The notes beneath the pieces were generated by a model. That model worked only from the letters and a program-made list of their open reading frames with translations. It was not told the origin of the DNA and made no database searches. From the NCBI GenBank assembly GCA_964609305.1, contig CAZSRK010000073.1, positions 1 through 9,217 on the forward strand: DNA of 9,217 bases, given 5' to 3'. Below, in pieces: positions 1 through 6,699 of this stretch. Source of the DNA: CAKSXP01 sp964609305. Its GTDB lineage: Bacteria; Bacillota; Clostridia; Oscillospirales; Oscillospiraceae. How positions within the stretch are numbered: the first letter of the stretch is position 1; the number at the start of each line of letters is the position of its first letter. The position numbers were made by a program, and so were the translations under genes.

Positions 1-1
1 T

Positions 2-1795
2 GTGAAAAAGCTTATATCTTCAATAATAATACCTGCAATGCTGCTGGGCGTTCTTGCCGGCTGCGGCAATAATAACGCTAACGAAGCTGCCGGCGATAAT
101 ACCTCTTCTGAAAGTACCGGCATATTAAGCACTGCGGTTGAAGACGTCGAAGCCGATTTTTCCCAGACTGATGCCGATATGTTTACCGATCGGGATTATG
201 AGTCCTCATATGATGAGAGTGAAAGTATTCTTATTCAGCTAAATGGGGATTCCGCCAATGCAAGCTCTGACAGCGTAGAAATATCCGGCACGACGGTTGC
301 CATTACGGAAGAAACAACACATATCATCTCCGGAACACTTGACGACGGCATGATAATAGTTGAAGCCGATGATACGGCCAAATTACAAATCGTTCTCAAC
401 GGCGTAAATATTAACAGTGCTACTTCGGCGGCACTTTATATCATTTCCGCTGACAAGGTGTTTGTCACTTTGGCAGACGGAACGGAAAACACTCTTTCTA
501 ACGGCGGCTCTTTTGAAGCAATTGACGAAAACAATATTGACGGAGCTGTTTTTTCCAAGCAGGACCTGACGTTTAACGGAAGCGGCAGCCTGACCGTCAC
601 TTCTGCTGCCGGCCACGGTATCGTCTGCAAGGATGATCTTGTTTTCATGGGAGGCGCCTATACGATAGCCTCCGCCTACCACGGCCTTGATGCCAATGAC
701 AGCGTCCGTATCGCCGATGCGGCCATCACCGTTGACGCGGGGAAAGACGGTATCCATGCCGAGAACACGGACGATACCGCGCTAGGGTTTATATATATTT
801 CAGGCGGAACGATGAATATTGAAGCAGAAGGCGACGGTATCTCAGCAGGAGCTTACCTGCAAGTGGAAAACGGAGCCATTGATATTTTAGCCGGCGGAGG
901 TTATGCGAACGGCTCCAGTTCTTCCTCCGACTCCTATGGCAGGTTTATGGGAGGCGGCAGGCCGGGGACGTCTTCTGCTCAGGCAACTGCCGAAGAAAGC
1001 GGCACCAGTATGAAGGGCCTGAAGGCCGTTGGCAGTATCCTGATTTCCGACGGTATGATAACGGTCAATTCCGCGGACGACTCTATCCATTCGGATACGT
1101 CTGTTGTCATAAGCGGCGGTACATTTGAACTTGCTTCCGGTGATGATGCAATCCACGCAGAGGATATGCTTACCGTCACAGCCTGCGACATGAATATATC
1201 CGAGTCCTATGAAGGTCTTGAAGCACAGGAGGTCTATATAAAGGGCGGCACTATCGTCCTGAATGCCTCCGATGACGGCCTGAATGCATCCGGCGGCACA
1301 GATTCCAGCGGGATAGCGGGCGGCAGAGACGGTATGTTTGGCGGAGGGAAAACATCTTCCTCCAACGGCATTATCGAAATATCCGGCGGCAACCTGACAG
1401 TGTATGCCGGTGGAGACGGTCTTGACTCCAACGGAACATTGACCATCTCCGGCGGATATATTTACATTGCAAATCCGACTTCCGGTGACACATCGATAAT
1501 TGACTCCGATTCCAGTCCTGTCATCAGCGGCGGAACTTTTGTCAGCACCGGCTCAACAACGATGATGGCACAGACATTCTCTTCATCCTCGACGCAGGGA
1601 GTCATTACCTGTACTACCGGTAACCAGACGGCAGGCTCTGCCGTTACTGTGGAGGACAGCAGCGGAAATGAGATAATTTCCTATGGCGTAGAATACTCCT
1701 GTGCCCTTGTAATTATCAGCAGTCCGGATATTGTCAAAGGCGAAACCTATATGCTTACGGTTGGCTCCTCCTCGTATAAAGTTGAAGCAAGCTGA
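2..1795 (+). CDS. Beta-helix carbohydrate-binding lipoprotein (Cthe_2159/DUF4353 type)
   Basis: Predicted secreted lipoprotein of 597 residues. The GTG at base 2 gives a classic lipoprotein signal: Met-Lys-Lys, a hydrophobic stretch to about residue 19, then the lipobox LAGC with Cys21 as the lipidated residue. Upstream DNA is missing, so the ribosome binding site cannot be checked. After an acidic, Ser/Thr-rich linker (about 22-75) the protein has many short rungs built on a G-D-D/G-G-I/L-x-A/S pattern: GKDGIHAEN (247), EGDGISAG (276), ADDSIHSD (358), GDDAIHAED (380), SDDGLNAS (423) and GGDGLDSN (470). These alternate with ISGGT-type strands. This is the pattern of a right-handed parallel beta-helix whose acidic turns could bind calcium. 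Two Gly/Ser-rich insertions (about 298-335 and 430-456) interrupt it. The Cthe_2159 family binds acidic or cellulosic glycans. The ligand here is unknown, and a polysaccharide lyase-like activity cannot be excluded. It precedes glycan genes but has its own terminator. Confidence 0.85.
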   Translation: MKKLISSIIIPAMLLGVLAGCGNNNANEAAGDNTSSESTGILSTAVEDVEADFSQTDADMFTDRDYESSYDESESILIQLNGDSANASSDSVEISGTTVAITEETTHIISGTLDDGMIIVEADDTAKLQIVLNGVNINSATSAALYIISADKVFVTLADGTENTLSNGGSFEAIDENNIDGAVFSKQDLTFNGSGSLTVTSAAGHGIVCKDDLVFMGGAYTIASAYHGLDANDSVRIADAAITVDAGKDGIHAENTDDTALGFIYISGGTMNIEAEGDGISAGAYLQVENGAIDILAGGGYANGSSSSSDSYGRFMGGGRPGTSSAQATAEESGTSMKGLKAVGSILISDGMITVNSADDSIHSDTSVVISGGTFELASGDDAIHAEDMLTVTACDMNISESYEGLEAQEVYIKGGTIVLNASDDGLNASGGTDSSGIAGGRDGMFGGGKTSSSNGIIEISGGNLTVYAGGDGLDSNGTLTISGGYIYIANPTSGDTSIIDSDSSPVISGGTFVSTGSTTMMAQTFSSSSTQGVITCTTGNQTAGSAVTVEDSSGNEIISYGVEYSCALVIISSPDIVKGETYMLTVGSSSYKVEAS

Positions 1796-1807
1796 CCATT
1801 TAACTCA

Positions 1808-1838
1808 GGGGCACACCGGATACGATGTGCCCCTTTTT
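1808..1838 (+). terminator. Rho-independent terminator after the lipoprotein gene
   Basis: A perfect 8-bp stem, GGGGCACA (1808-1815) with TGTGCCCC (1826-1833), has a 10-base loop and is followed by TTTTT (1834-1838). It starts 12 bases after the lipoprotein stop codon, so that gene should end transcription here. The downstream glycosyltransferase may depend on read-through or on a promoter I could not identify in 1839-1881. Confidence 0.85.
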
Positions 1839-1881
1839 ATATGATGCAGAAGTGCTGCTTCAATACAACAGAAAGGCGTGG

Positions 1882-2931
1882 GTGATACGCTTGAACAAAA
1901 ACTATATAGCATTAATCCCGGCATATAAGCCTACGGCCATTCTGCCGGATCTGATTGAAAAAATGAAAGGAAGCGGTTTTTCTGTCATCATTGTAGACGA
2001 TGGAAGCGGAGGCGATTATGAAGAGATTTTTTCAGAATGTACCCGTTATGCCACGGTGCTGCATCATTCGGAAAACCGGGGGAAAGGCTGCGCACTCAAG
2101 AGCGGGCTTTCGTTTATTGCCGGTCATTACACCGAAGATGCGGTCGTAGTGACGGTCGATGCCGACGGCCAGCACCGCGTAGAAGATGCTCTGGCGATCT
2201 GTCTTATAGCGGAAGACGCCCCGAATTCCCTGGTACTTGGCAGCCGCAGGCTCAAAGAGAATGTGCCCCTGCGCAGTCGATTTGGCAATACGATAACACG
2301 GGCTGTGTACCATATATCTACGGGATTAAAGGTGTATGATACGCAGACCGGGCTTCGTGCTTTCCGCGTATCGCTTATCCCCACGCTGCTTGATATCCCC
2401 GGTGAGCGATATGAGTATGAAATGAATGTTTTGCTGCGTCTTGCCCGCGATAAGACCCAGATTATAGAACACGAAATCGAAACCATTTATATTGATAACA
2501 ATGCCCAGTCGCATTTTGATACAGTAAAGGACTCCGTACGGATTTACAGGGAGATACTGAAATTCTCCGCGTCTTCCTTTATCGGATTTCTTGTGGATTA
2601 CGCCGCATACTGCATCCTGCTTGTTCTTACTAAGGATCTGCGGATATCCAACATAACGGCAAGAATAATCAGTGGGAGCGTGAATTTTACTCTAAATCGA
2701 AAATTTGTATTTAAAGACCGAGAAAACCTCCTGAAATCGGCGATAAAATACTTTATGCTGGCATCGGGCATCTTGTTTGGCAACACGCTTGTCCTTGAAT
2801 TTCTCGTTGATACCTGTGGCGTGCATCAGATGCCTGCAAAAATCGCAACTGAAATCGTTTTCTTTACCTTGAGCTGGCTTATACAAAAATTGCTCGTATT
2901 TAAAAATGGAAGGGAGGCGGCCGCCGAATGA
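1882..2931 (+). CDS. Glycosyltransferase family 2 fused to GtrA membrane domain
   Basis: Bifunctional polyprenyl-phosphate sugar synthase and probable flippase. From the GTG at 1882 the protein has 349 residues. The N-terminal half is a GT-A glycosyltransferase of the DPM1/GtrB kind: IPAYKP near residue 12, VDDGS at 38-42, and the metal-binding DADGQ at 93-97. A TQTGLRAF motif lies near 154-161 and an ERYEYEM acceptor-side motif at about 175-181. From about residue 229 a GtrA domain follows, with four hydrophobic helices and the NRKFVF signature at 272-277. Such fusions load a sugar on undecaprenyl phosphate and help move it outward; the sugar is unknown. An upstream in-frame ATG (1825) lies inside the terminator hairpin and lacks a good ribosome site. 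GTG 1882 sits 5 bases after AGAAAGG; TTG 1891, preceded by GGTGA, is the main alternative. The last bases overlap the next gene as ATGA. Confidence 0.88.
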   Translation: MIRLNKNYIALIPAYKPTAILPDLIEKMKGSGFSVIIVDDGSGGDYEEIFSECTRYATVLHHSENRGKGCALKSGLSFIAGHYTEDAVVVTVDADGQHRVEDALAICLIAEDAPNSLVLGSRRLKENVPLRSRFGNTITRAVYHISTGLKVYDTQTGLRAFRVSLIPTLLDIPGERYEYEMNVLLRLARDKTQIIEHEIETIYIDNNAQSHFDTVKDSVRIYREILKFSASSFIGFLVDYAAYCILLVLTKDLRISNITARIISGSVNFTLNRKFVFKDRENLLKSAIKYFMLASGILFGNTLVLEFLVDTCGVHQMPAKIATEIVFFTLSWLIQKLLVFKNGREAAAE

Positions 2932-3851
2932 AAAAATACCTTTGGGGCATTCTCTTCGGTCTGGCTCTGGCCGCTTTTACCGTCTATGTTCTGCTGGACA
3001 CTTTTGTGATAACAAGGGTCTATACAACTTTGACGGACGGCGACGGCAGTGCAAGCCCAATCGTAACAGGAGACAATACTGACGGAAGCAGTACAACACA
3101 GCCGGACAGTTCATCGGCGGTACTGACCGAAAATTCCTATTCAGACGAAAACATTTCAATTACCATTACCGAGTATAGAGCCAATTACACAACGATCTAT
3201 GTCGCCGATGTACAGCTTGCCTCGGCTGAATATATACAGACCGCTTTCGCCCAAGGTGCATACGGCAAAAATGTGACTGAAAAGACCTCCGAAATCGCTG
3301 TTGACAACGATGCCATACTTGCTGTCAACGGGGATTATTACGGGGCGCAGGAAAAAGGATATGTAATCCGAAACGGCGTTCTTTACCGCAATACCGCCTC
3401 AAGCAATCAGGAAGACCTTGTAATCTATGCGGATGGGTCCTTTGAGATAATAGTCGAAGAAAGCATATCTGCTCAGGATTTGTTGAACGCGGGAGCACAG
3501 CAGGTCCTGTCTTTTGGTCCGGCTCTTGTTACAGACGGACAGGTTTGTGTAACCGAGGACGAGGAGGTTGGGAAAGCAAAAACCAGCAATCCGCGCACGG
3601 CTATCGGCATAATTGAAGAGCTGCACTATGTATTTGTCGTATCTGACGGCCGGACCGAAGAAAGCGATGGCTTGTCACTCTACGAACTTGCACAGTTCAT
3701 GCAATCGCTGGGAGTGGAAACAGCGTATAATCTCGACGGCGGCGGTTCGTCCACGATGGTTTTTAACGGCAAGGTCGTCAACAATCCCACATCCAGCGGC
3801 AGAAGCATCGAGGAAAGGAGCGTGAGCGACATTGTATACATCGGATACTGA
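2928..3851 (+). CDS. Membrane-anchored phosphodiester glycosidase (NAGPA domain)
   Basis: Extracytoplasmic phosphodiester glycosidase of 307 residues. One N-terminal membrane helix (about residues 4-28) acts as signal anchor, followed by a Ser/Thr/Asp-rich linker (about 36-70) and a single NAGPA-type domain (PF09992) to the C-terminus. Family landmarks are AVNGDYYG (132-139), FGPAL (196-200), NPRTAIGI (221-228), VSDGR (238-242) and NLDGGGSSTMV (268-278), with the final GRSIEERSVSDIVYIGY. Characterised relatives hydrolyse sugar-1-phosphate diesters, such as the GlcNAc cap on mannose-6-phosphate in animals. Bacterial members probably trim phosphodiester-linked sugars on wall or exopolysaccharides, so the exact substrate is inferred. 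The ATG overlaps the previous stop (ATGA, 2928-2931) and follows AGGGAGG at 2911-2917, indicating translational coupling with the GT2/GtrA gene. All catalytic-region motifs look intact. Confidence 0.9.
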   Translation: MKKYLWGILFGLALAAFTVYVLLDTFVITRVYTTLTDGDGSASPIVTGDNTDGSSTTQPDSSSAVLTENSYSDENISITITEYRANYTTIYVADVQLASAEYIQTAFAQGAYGKNVTEKTSEIAVDNDAILAVNGDYYGAQEKGYVIRNGVLYRNTASSNQEDLVIYADGSFEIIVEESISAQDLLNAGAQQVLSFGPALVTDGQVCVTEDEEVGKAKTSNPRTAIGIIEELHYVFVVSDGRTEESDGLSLYELAQFMQSLGVETAYNLDGGGSSTMVFNGKVVNNPTSSGRSIEERSVSDIVYIGY

Positions 3852-4242
3852 CCAAAACACAAGGCGCGCATCAAAAACGGCTTTGGTATATCTGCTCATA
3901 TCCCTGTTCTGTATTCTGTTCGGCGCAGTGTATGAGCTGTACAGTCATGGGGTGTATTCTTACTATATGCTCTATGCTTTTGTTTTCCCGCTTGCCGGCG
4001 GAACATTGCCGTTTTCCATTTTGAATTTGATGCGTGGAAGGATATATCCCAATGCCCCCGCACGCAATCTTTATCATTCCGGCATCGCAGCGTTGACAGT
4101 CGGAAGCATAATCCGGGGCGTTCTTGATATTTATGGGACAACCAATGCGCTGACAGTATGGTATTGGAGGGCGGGTTTTATTCTTCTGACAGCCGGAATC
4201 CTGCTGTTTATAACCAACCTGTTAAAACGCGAAAGGACATAG
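3832..4242 (+). CDS. Small four-helix membrane protein of unknown function
   Basis: Hypothetical integral membrane protein of 136 residues; I do not recognise the family. Four hydrophobic segments are visible at about 17-37, 43-65, 82-101 and 110-131, with a short polar N-terminus and a basic C-terminus (KRERT). Arg/Lys-rich loops near 68-78 suggest cytoplasmic sides. The start is a TTG at 3832, the earliest start in frame because a stop codon lies at 3823-3825. It is preceded by AGGAAAGGAG (3811-3820) at 11 bases and overlaps the end of the phosphodiester glycosidase gene by 20 bases, so it is the last gene of that operon. The linkage suggests a helper in glycan export or a membrane partner of the GtrA fusion, but this is inference from position only. 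It ends in TAG, immediately before a terminator. Confidence 0.75.
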   Translation: MYTSDTDQNTRRASKTALVYLLISLFCILFGAVYELYSHGVYSYYMLYAFVFPLAGGTLPFSILNLMRGRIYPNAPARNLYHSGIAALTVGSIIRGVLDIYGTTNALTVWYWRAGFILLTAGILLFITNLLKRERT

Positions 4243-4247
4243 CCATG

Positions 4248-4287
4248 AAAAAGGCCCCTCGAAGCTTTTTCTTCGAGAGGCCTTTTT
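4248..4287 (+). terminator. Rho-independent terminator closing the glycan operon
   Basis: A 17-bp stem with a single C-A mismatch (4248-4264 with 4271-4287) encloses a six-base loop CTTTTT. The 3' arm ends in TTTTT (4283-4287), so the outer A-U pairs double as the U tract. The flanking AAAAA arm makes it potentially active on both strands. It begins five bases after the stop of the membrane protein gene and isolates the operon from the serine hydrolase gene. Confidence 0.85.
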
Positions 4288-4398
4288 ATTTATGGGCTCC
4301 TTACAGATATCTTGCACGTTTTTTAATGTCAGTTAAGTTTGGTGAAGTAAAGTAGCGTTGTAAGTTAAGCTGGTATATAAACGGAGGCTGTATTTTCA

Positions 4399-5778
4399 AT
4401 GATTGAACAGAGAGAAACAGGCGGAAGATCACACAGACAGAGAATGAAGCGAAGACGGTCCAAAAACAGTATCCGCAGCCTGATCGTATTAGGTGTCTGC
4501 GGTGTGATTACGGCCGTGTGCCTTACAAGCGGGAGCAAAGATTACGAAGATTACATAGACAATGCTGTCGAAACACAGTCTGTTTCCAGTACCGGAACAT
4601 ATAGTACAGATATTTCTGATAGTTCACCCACGCTGGAAACTGAGGAAACAGAGAGCGGCTATACGGAAGATACATCATATGAGCCGGAGCCCGTTGCGGC
4701 AGAATACCACGAAGAAATCCAAACCGCGATCGATGCTGCCGGCGAAACCTATGGTGCAGTGGGGATACAGGTTGCGGTCATAGAAAACGGTGTCGTTTCC
4801 GACACATTTGCATATGGCTGGGCAACAGTCGGCGAAGAGGCAATGACTGCGGAACACAAAATGCGCGTGGCCTCCATTTCAAAAGTAGTTATTGGAATGG
4901 CGGCAATGCTGTTGCAGGAAGACGGCATAATTGACCTTGACGCCGACATTGGTGCTTATTGGAACGCGGTGGTTCAGAATCCTGCATATCCTGACAACGC
5001 CATCACCATTCGCAGCATGCTCACGCATACATCGTCTATTATCTGTTATGGAGACGAATATTCTGCAGATTATGAAAGCGTTCTGCAGCGGTTCAGTTAT
5101 GGATATGACAACTTGGTGCCCGGCTCCATTGACAGCTGGTGCTATAACAATTATGTATTTCGTGTTTTGGGGATGACTTTAGAGCTGGCCGCCAATCAGA
5201 GCCTTGACGACATTTTGCAGGAAAAGCTGTATGCGGCCCTGGAAATTGACGCCTCCTTTGCCTCGGGAGATATCGCAGAAACGGATAAACTGGTGACATT
5301 ATACCGGGATACGGGGGAGATCAGCCGCACAGTCGAAACGCAGAAAAGCCTGCATATGCCCGAAGAACCGGGACAGGACGGTTCTTACTTTGCCGGGGGA
5401 TTGACAATCAGCGCGGCAGATCTGGCTAAGCTTGTGGCGCTGCTGGCCTCAGACGGCCAGTATAACGGTACGCAATTGCTGGATGCTGATTCCATAGAGG
5501 AAATGGAGGATTATATTTCGCAGCCGTTAAGCGACGGCTCTTATCAGGCGATGCCTTTATTCTATCGACAGGATCTCTATGGGCGTGACGAAATTTACTA
5601 TCACACAGGTACCGCTTACGGCGTATATAGCTGCATTTCGTACGACCCAAATACCGGTGACGGCATTGTTGTTTTAACTACCGGTGCAGACGGCAGCGTT
5701 GACGAGTGCGGCATCAGCAAAATTTGCTCTGAAATCAACAGCTATATTTATAACATCCTCTGTTCCTCTGTCTCCTAA
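4399..5778 (+). CDS. Membrane-anchored serine hydrolase, beta-lactamase/class C fold
   Basis: Penicillin-binding-protein-like serine hydrolase (PF00144) of 459 residues. A very basic cytoplasmic N-terminus (to about residue 26) leads into one membrane helix (about 27-44), then an acidic, Ser/Thr/Glu-rich stalk to about residue 100. The catalytic domain follows. The three expected active-site motifs are present: SISK at 159-162 (Ser159 nucleophile, Lys162), YNN at 249-251 for the YxN motif, and HTG at 402-404 in place of KTG. LTHTSS at 208-213 is also typical. Relatives include DD-carboxypeptidases, D-amino-acid amidases, esterases and class C beta-lactamases. The fold is clear but the substrate is not, and nothing here argues for antibiotic resistance. 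The ATG follows GGAGG at 4383-4387 (11-base gap). It stands alone between a terminator and a convergent gene. I could not find a convincing promoter in 4288-4398. Confidence 0.88.
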   Translation: MIEQRETGGRSHRQRMKRRRSKNSIRSLIVLGVCGVITAVCLTSGSKDYEDYIDNAVETQSVSSTGTYSTDISDSSPTLETEETESGYTEDTSYEPEPVAAEYHEEIQTAIDAAGETYGAVGIQVAVIENGVVSDTFAYGWATVGEEAMTAEHKMRVASISKVVIGMAAMLLQEDGIIDLDADIGAYWNAVVQNPAYPDNAITIRSMLTHTSSIICYGDEYSADYESVLQRFSYGYDNLVPGSIDSWCYNNYVFRVLGMTLELAANQSLDDILQEKLYAALEIDASFASGDIAETDKLVTLYRDTGEISRTVETQKSLHMPEEPGQDGSYFAGGLTISAADLAKLVALLASDGQYNGTQLLDADSIEEMEDYISQPLSDGSYQAMPLFYRQDLYGRDEIYYHTGTAYGVYSCISYDPNTGDGIVVLTTGADGSVDECGISKICSEINSYIYNILCSSVS

Positions 5779-5871
5779 TGCCGCTGAGCCGCTAACAACC
5801 ATAATGGGCAGAGCTCGCGCGATCCCCCGGTGCGTCTTTGCATAGCCCGTCCGAATCGCTCTGCGCTGAAC
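5779..5871. other. Short convergent intergenic region
   Basis: This 93-base gap separates the stop codons of the serine hydrolase (+) and the NTPase C-terminal half (-). It is GC-rich. A pair of 7-base inverted repeats, GCAGAGC and GCTCTGC, is separated by about 41 bases, too far apart and without a T tract to call a terminator. I see no gene. Confidence 0.5.
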
Positions 5872-6696
5872 TCAGACGTCCCTGGTATCCGTGCCCTCCG
5901 CTTGTGTCTGAGCTATCAGCTCCTTTATCAAATCGGAAAAACGGCTGTAATGAAACAAGGTAATGGTTTTCGTTTTGTCCACATTGTTTTTAGCCTCAAG
6001 CAACTTTTCCCGCAGGTGTCTAAAGCCCTCTAAGGTTTTTTCCCGATCTATATTAGGAGACTGGATATTCCGCCGCCACATCTGTTCAAAATCTGTCGGC
6101 AGAGAAGCTCTGTCGCTATTGCTGCATCGCACAAACGCCTCAGCGACGCTGTCAGCCATCTCTTTATCAAAGCAATCGAAGGGGGCGTTTCTGAGCTTGG
6201 AAAAGACCAAGTCATGATCCGTCTCCATGAGTTCAAGGAATTCTTTCCGGCTTTTGGCATACATCAGCTTCTCGCCGTTCCTGAAATCATCTATCAGGGA
6301 GTAGGCGCTTCGCTCCTCTTCAGTGAGCAGCTCTAAATTATTATCGCTTATAAAATGCCGGAAGCGGACGTCCTCCTGCCCCTGCTGCAGCATTGAATCC
6401 AGCTTTCCCTGTATGCCGGCGCGGACCCTGTCCCAGTCCACGGACACTGGAAGCTCAAGTTGATGTGTTCTGGCGCTGGCTGTGTTTCGGATGAATTGTA
6501 TGTAATCGTCTATCGTCAGGCCGCCGCAGTACGCCTCTTCCAGCACCAGGGGAAAGCCTGCGTTAAAAACATCCTCATCGATGTATTCAAGCTGGCATGT
6601 CCTAACGATGTCGTACGGCGTGGCTGCTTGCTGCCTTTCCTTGAGCCTCTCGATTTGGCTTTCCGCGATTTCCTCATCCCAGGTCCCGTGCAACAC
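5872..6696 (-). CDS. C-terminal half of the KAP-like P-loop NTPase, separated by an in-frame TAG
   Basis: This 274-codon open frame is the direct same-frame continuation of the NTPase frame at 6697-7815. The only interruption is the TAG at 6699-6697, and the next codon is GTG. The first residues, LHGTWDEE, continue the helical region that ends the upstream half, and I recall related NTPases being continuous through this point with a similar LHG-W segment. No P-loop, membrane helix or known catalytic motif is visible here. The sequence is charged and helix-rich, including a conserved-looking DDFRNGEKLMY segment about 140 residues in and a Lys-rich helix near the C-terminus. It would be an all-alpha effector or sensor region of the NTPase. 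The GTG could serve as a re-initiation start, since TAG and GTG abut, but only a weak AAAAG lies 6 bases upstream. More likely this is half of a disrupted gene. Stop TGA at 5874-5872. Confidence 0.6.
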   Translation of the reverse strand: MLHGTWDEEIAESQIERLKERQQAATPYDIVRTCQLEYIDEDVFNAGFPLVLEEAYCGGLTIDDYIQFIRNTASARTHQLELPVSVDWDRVRAGIQGKLDSMLQQGQEDVRFRHFISDNNLELLTEEERSAYSLIDDFRNGEKLMYAKSRKEFLELMETDHDLVFSKLRNAPFDCFDKEMADSVAEAFVRCSNSDRASLPTDFEQMWRRNIQSPNIDREKTLEGFRHLREKLLEAKNNVDKTKTITLFHYSRFSDLIKELIAQTQAEGTDTRDV

Positions 6697-6699
6697 CTA
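6697..6699 (-). other. In-frame TAG interrupting the NTPase gene
   Basis: Reading the minus strand, codons run GAA-AAG-ACC-TAG-GTG-TTG-CAC with open frame on both sides (373 codons before including the stop, 275 after). A single C-to-T change of a CAG glutamine codon would create it. TAG is used as a normal stop at 4240-4242, so general reassignment is unlikely. Confidence 0.85.

Noticed and set aside
4358..4379. Possible promoter TTGTAA and TGGTATATA before the serine hydrolase
   Set aside because: The -35 to -10 spacing is only 10 bases, and the extended -10 alone would start transcription inside the ribosome binding site at 4383-4387.
4399..5778. Serine hydrolase as an antibiotic-resistance beta-lactamase
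   Set aside because: The active-site motifs define only the broad fold. The membrane anchor, stalk and HTG motif suit a wall-modifying hydrolase or esterase as well, and nothing in the context points to resistance.
5808..5864. GCAGAGC/GCTCTGC inverted repeat between convergent genes as a terminator
   Set aside because: The loop is about 41 bases and no T tract follows on either strand.
6697..6699. Genome-wide TAG reassignment or pyrrolysine insertion
   Set aside because: Another gene in the window (stop at 4240-4242) ends naturally in TAG right before a terminator, and no methylamine or pyrrolysine genes are seen.
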